NCBI GenBank assembly: GCA_037893245.1
Contig: JBAIAA010000599.1
Location: 248,001 to 312,000, forward strand
Origin: Crossaster papposus
Lineage: Eukaryota > Echinodermata > Asteroidea > Velatida > Solasteridae
Length of the DNA: 64,000 nucleotides
Direction: 5' to 3'
Shown here: piece after piece, positions 61,701 through 64,000 of the stretch
Layout: every line of letters starts with the position of its first letter
Position numbering within the stretch: position 1 is the first letter of the stretch
The notes under the pieces: generated by a model
What the model saw: the letters and a program-made list of their open reading frames with translations, nothing else
What the model was told of the DNA's origin: nothing
Database searches by the model: none
Made by a program: the position numbers and the translations under genes

Positions 61701-64000
61701 GCTGAGCAAAATATTGAGTGTTCCCATCACAGTGTGACTGAGAGCAGTCACTGTGCTGAACAGAATAGTGAGTGTTCCCATCACAGTGTGACTGAGAGCA
61801 GTCACCTGGCTGAGCAGAATAGTGAGTGTTTCCATTGCAGTGTGACTGTGAGAGCAGTCACTGTGCTGAGCAGAATAGTGAATGTTCCCGCCATAGTGTG
61901 ACAGAGAGCAGTCACTTCGAAAAACAAAATAGTGAGTGTTCCAATCACAGTGTGACTGAGAGCAGTCACTGTGCTGAACAGAATAGTGACTGTTCCCATC
62001 ACAGTGTGACTGAGAGCTGTCAATGTGCTGAGCAGAATAGTAAGTGTTCACAACACAGTGTGACTGAGAGCAGTCACTGTGCTGAGCAGAATAGTGAGTG
62101 TTCCCATCACAGTGTGACTGAGAGCAGTCACTGTGCTGAACAGAATAGTGACTGTTCCCATCACAGTGTGACTGAGAGCTGTCAGTGTGCTGAGCAGAAT
62201 AGTAAGTGTTCCAATCACAGTGTGACTGAGAGCAGTCACTGTGCTGAGCAGAATAGTGAGTGTTCCCATCACAGTGTGACTGCGAGAGCATTCACTTTGT
62301 TGAGCAAAACAATGTGTTCCAATCACAGTATGACTAAGAGCAGTCACTGTGCTGAACAGAATAGTGAGTGTTCCCATCACAGTGTGACTGTGAGAGCATT
62401 CACTGTGCAGAGCAGAATAGTGAGTATTCCCATCACAGTGTTACAGAGAGCAGTCACTGTGCTGAGCAGAATAGTGAGTGTTCACATCACAATGTGACTG
62501 TGAGAGCAGTCACTGTGCTGAGCAGAATAGTGAGTGTTCCCATCACTGTGTGACTGTGAGAGCATTCGCTGTGCTGAGCAGAATAGTGAGTGTTCCCGTT
62601 ACAGTGTGACTGAGAGCTCTCTCTGTGCTGAGCAAAATATTGAGTGTTCCCATCACAGTGTGACTGAGAGCAGTCACTGTGCTGAACAGAATAGTGAGTG
62701 TTCCCATCACAGTGTGACTGAGAGCTGTCATTGTGCTGAACAGAATAGTGAGTGTTCCCACAACAGTGTGACTGAGAGCAGTCATTATGCTGAGCAGAAT
62801 AGTGAGTGTTCCAATCACAGTATGGCTAAGAGCAGTCACTCTGCTGAGCAGAATATTGAGTGTTCCCATCACTGTGTGACTGAGAGCTATCGTTGTGCTG
62901 AACAGAATAGTGAGTGTTCCCATCACAGTGTGACTGCGAGCAGTCACCTGGCTGAGCAGAATAGTGAGTGTTTCCGTTGCAGTGTGACTGTGAGAGCAGT
63001 CACTGTGCTGAGCAGAATAGTGAATGTTCCCGCCACAGTGTGACAGAGAGCAGTCCCTTCGAAAAGCAAAATAGTGAGTGTTCCCATCACAGTGTGACTG
63101 AGAGCAGTCACCTGGCTGAGCAGAATAGTGAGTGTTTCCATTGCAGTGTGACTGTGAGAGCAGTCACTGTGCTGAGCAGAATAGTGAATGTTCCCGCCAT
63201 AGTGTGACAGAGAGCAGTCCCTTCGAAAAGCAAAATAGTGAGTGTTCCAATCACAGTGTGACTGAGAGCAGTCACTGTGCTGAACAGAATAGTGACTGTT
63301 CCCATCACAGTGTGACTGAGAGCTGTCAATGTGCTGAGCAGAATAGTAAGTGTTCACATCATAGTGTGACTGAGAGCAGTCACTGTGCTGATCAGAATAG
63401 TGAGTGTTCACATCACTATGTGACTGAGAGCAGTCACTGTGCTGAGCAGAATAGTGAGTGTTCCCATCACAGTGTGACTGAGAGCAGTCACTTGGCTGAG
63501 CAGAATAGTGAGTGTTTCAATTGCAGTGTGACTGTGAGAGCAGTCACTGTGCTGAGCAGAATAGTAAATGTTCCCGCCACAGTGTGACTGAGAGCAGTCA
63601 CTTCGCAAAGCAAAAATAGTGAGTGTTCACATCACAGTGTGACTGTGAGAGCATTCACTGTGCTGAGCAGAATAGTGAGTGTTCCCGTTACAGTGTGACT
63701 GAGAGCTCTCACTGTGCTGAGCAGAATAGTAAGTGTTCCCATCACAGTGTGACTGAGCGCAGTGACTGTGCTGAGCAAAATATTGAGTGTTCCCATCACA
63801 GTTTGACTGAGAGCAGTCACTGTGCTGAACAAAATAGTGAGTGTTCCCTTCACAGTGTGACTGAGAGCAGTCACTGTGCTGAACAGAATAGTGAGTGTTC
63901 CCATCACAGTGTGACTGAGAGCAGTCACTGTGCTGAGCAGAATAGTGAGTGTTTTCATCACAATGCGACAGTGAGAGCAGTCACTGTGCAGAGCAGAATA
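56352..64000. repeat. 3,927-bp tandem duplication, second copy cut by window end
   Basis: 56481, 57681, 58607 and 59205 recur at 60408, 61608, 62534 and 63132. Over 3.7 kb I noticed one substitution (G at about 60462). Confidence 0.9.

Larger units (their letters stand above)
19596..64000. repeat. 54/56-bp satellite array, right block
   Basis: Same monomer family and orientation as the left block, uninterrupted for 44.4 kb and running off the window end. Together the two blocks hold roughly 940 monomers. The first monomer is cut at its TGT (19596-19598) and resumes exactly where the left block stopped. Variant monomers recur in a fixed order, so the array is organised as a long higher-order repeat rather than a random mixture. 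I found no transposon, gene or inversion within this block. Nearly all length differences between copies are whole numbers of monomers. Confidence 0.97.
50011..64000. repeat. Higher-order unit D (open-ended)
   Basis: Follows unit C at offset 9,089 through the 1,198-bp duplication and on to about 56.8 kb. It then departs into a 1,034-bp ladder and a 3,927-bp tandem duplication. The landmark does not recur before the window ends. Confidence 0.75.

Noticed and set aside
1-64000. V(D)J or Transib recombination signals from the CACAGTG heptamer
   Set aside because: No A-rich nonamer at 12- or 23-bp spacing in the monomer.
1-64000. CENP-B box
   Set aside because: No match to the conserved TTCG...A..CGGG pattern. 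TTCGAAAAGC monomers match only the first bases.

Overview
The window is eukaryotic, almost certainly animal, DNA. About 80% of it is one tandem satellite and the rest is a single 12.8-kb insertion. I see no convincing protein-coding gene, rRNA or tRNA. The frequent TAGGCCTA-like and TACATGTA-like words in the non-satellite DNA and its AT-rich, CpG-patchy composition are compatible with a marine invertebrate, but I cannot name the organism.

Layout: (1) 1-6819, satellite; (2) 6820-19595, a non-satellite block; (3) 19596-64000, the same satellite in the same head-to-tail orientation. The basic monomer is 54 bp (18 codons, which is why both strands look open), with 55- and 56-bp variants. Each monomer holds an imperfect dyad built on CACAGTG/CACTGTG. 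Monomers form a very long higher-order repeat. The same landmark recurs at 6524, 30639, 40922 and 50011. After removing the insertion and each copy's private duplications and deletions, three successive intervals all reduce to one ancestral unit of 8,332 bp. Each copy then carries its own in-register tandem duplications (3,004, 1,144, 1,198, 977, 542, 1,034 and 3,927 bp), the signature of repeated unequal exchange.

The central block is a precisely bounded insertion. It begins CACTG, ends CAGTG, and is flanked by the 3-bp duplication TGT. Uninterrupted copies of the target, with a single TGT, exist at 30932-30934 and at the matching sites near 41217 and 50306. Satellite left of the block matches positions +24,115 and satellite right of it matches +11,336. 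The difference, 12,779, equals 12,776 bp of insert plus a 3-bp target duplication. This architecture fits the CACTA/EnSpm (CMC) class of DNA transposons, but no transposase is visible, so it looks like a giant non-autonomous element.

Inside the element, the left half (6.8-12.9 kb) is AT-rich low-copy DNA with several perfect hairpins, a CpG-rich first-exon-like stretch and weak exon-like pieces. The right half (about 12.96-18.98 kb) is a decayed tandem array of two related long repeat families. One carries a TATA/initiator/GC-box-like module, interrupted in one copy by a 53-C run. A G-rich tract lies 365 bp from the right terminus.
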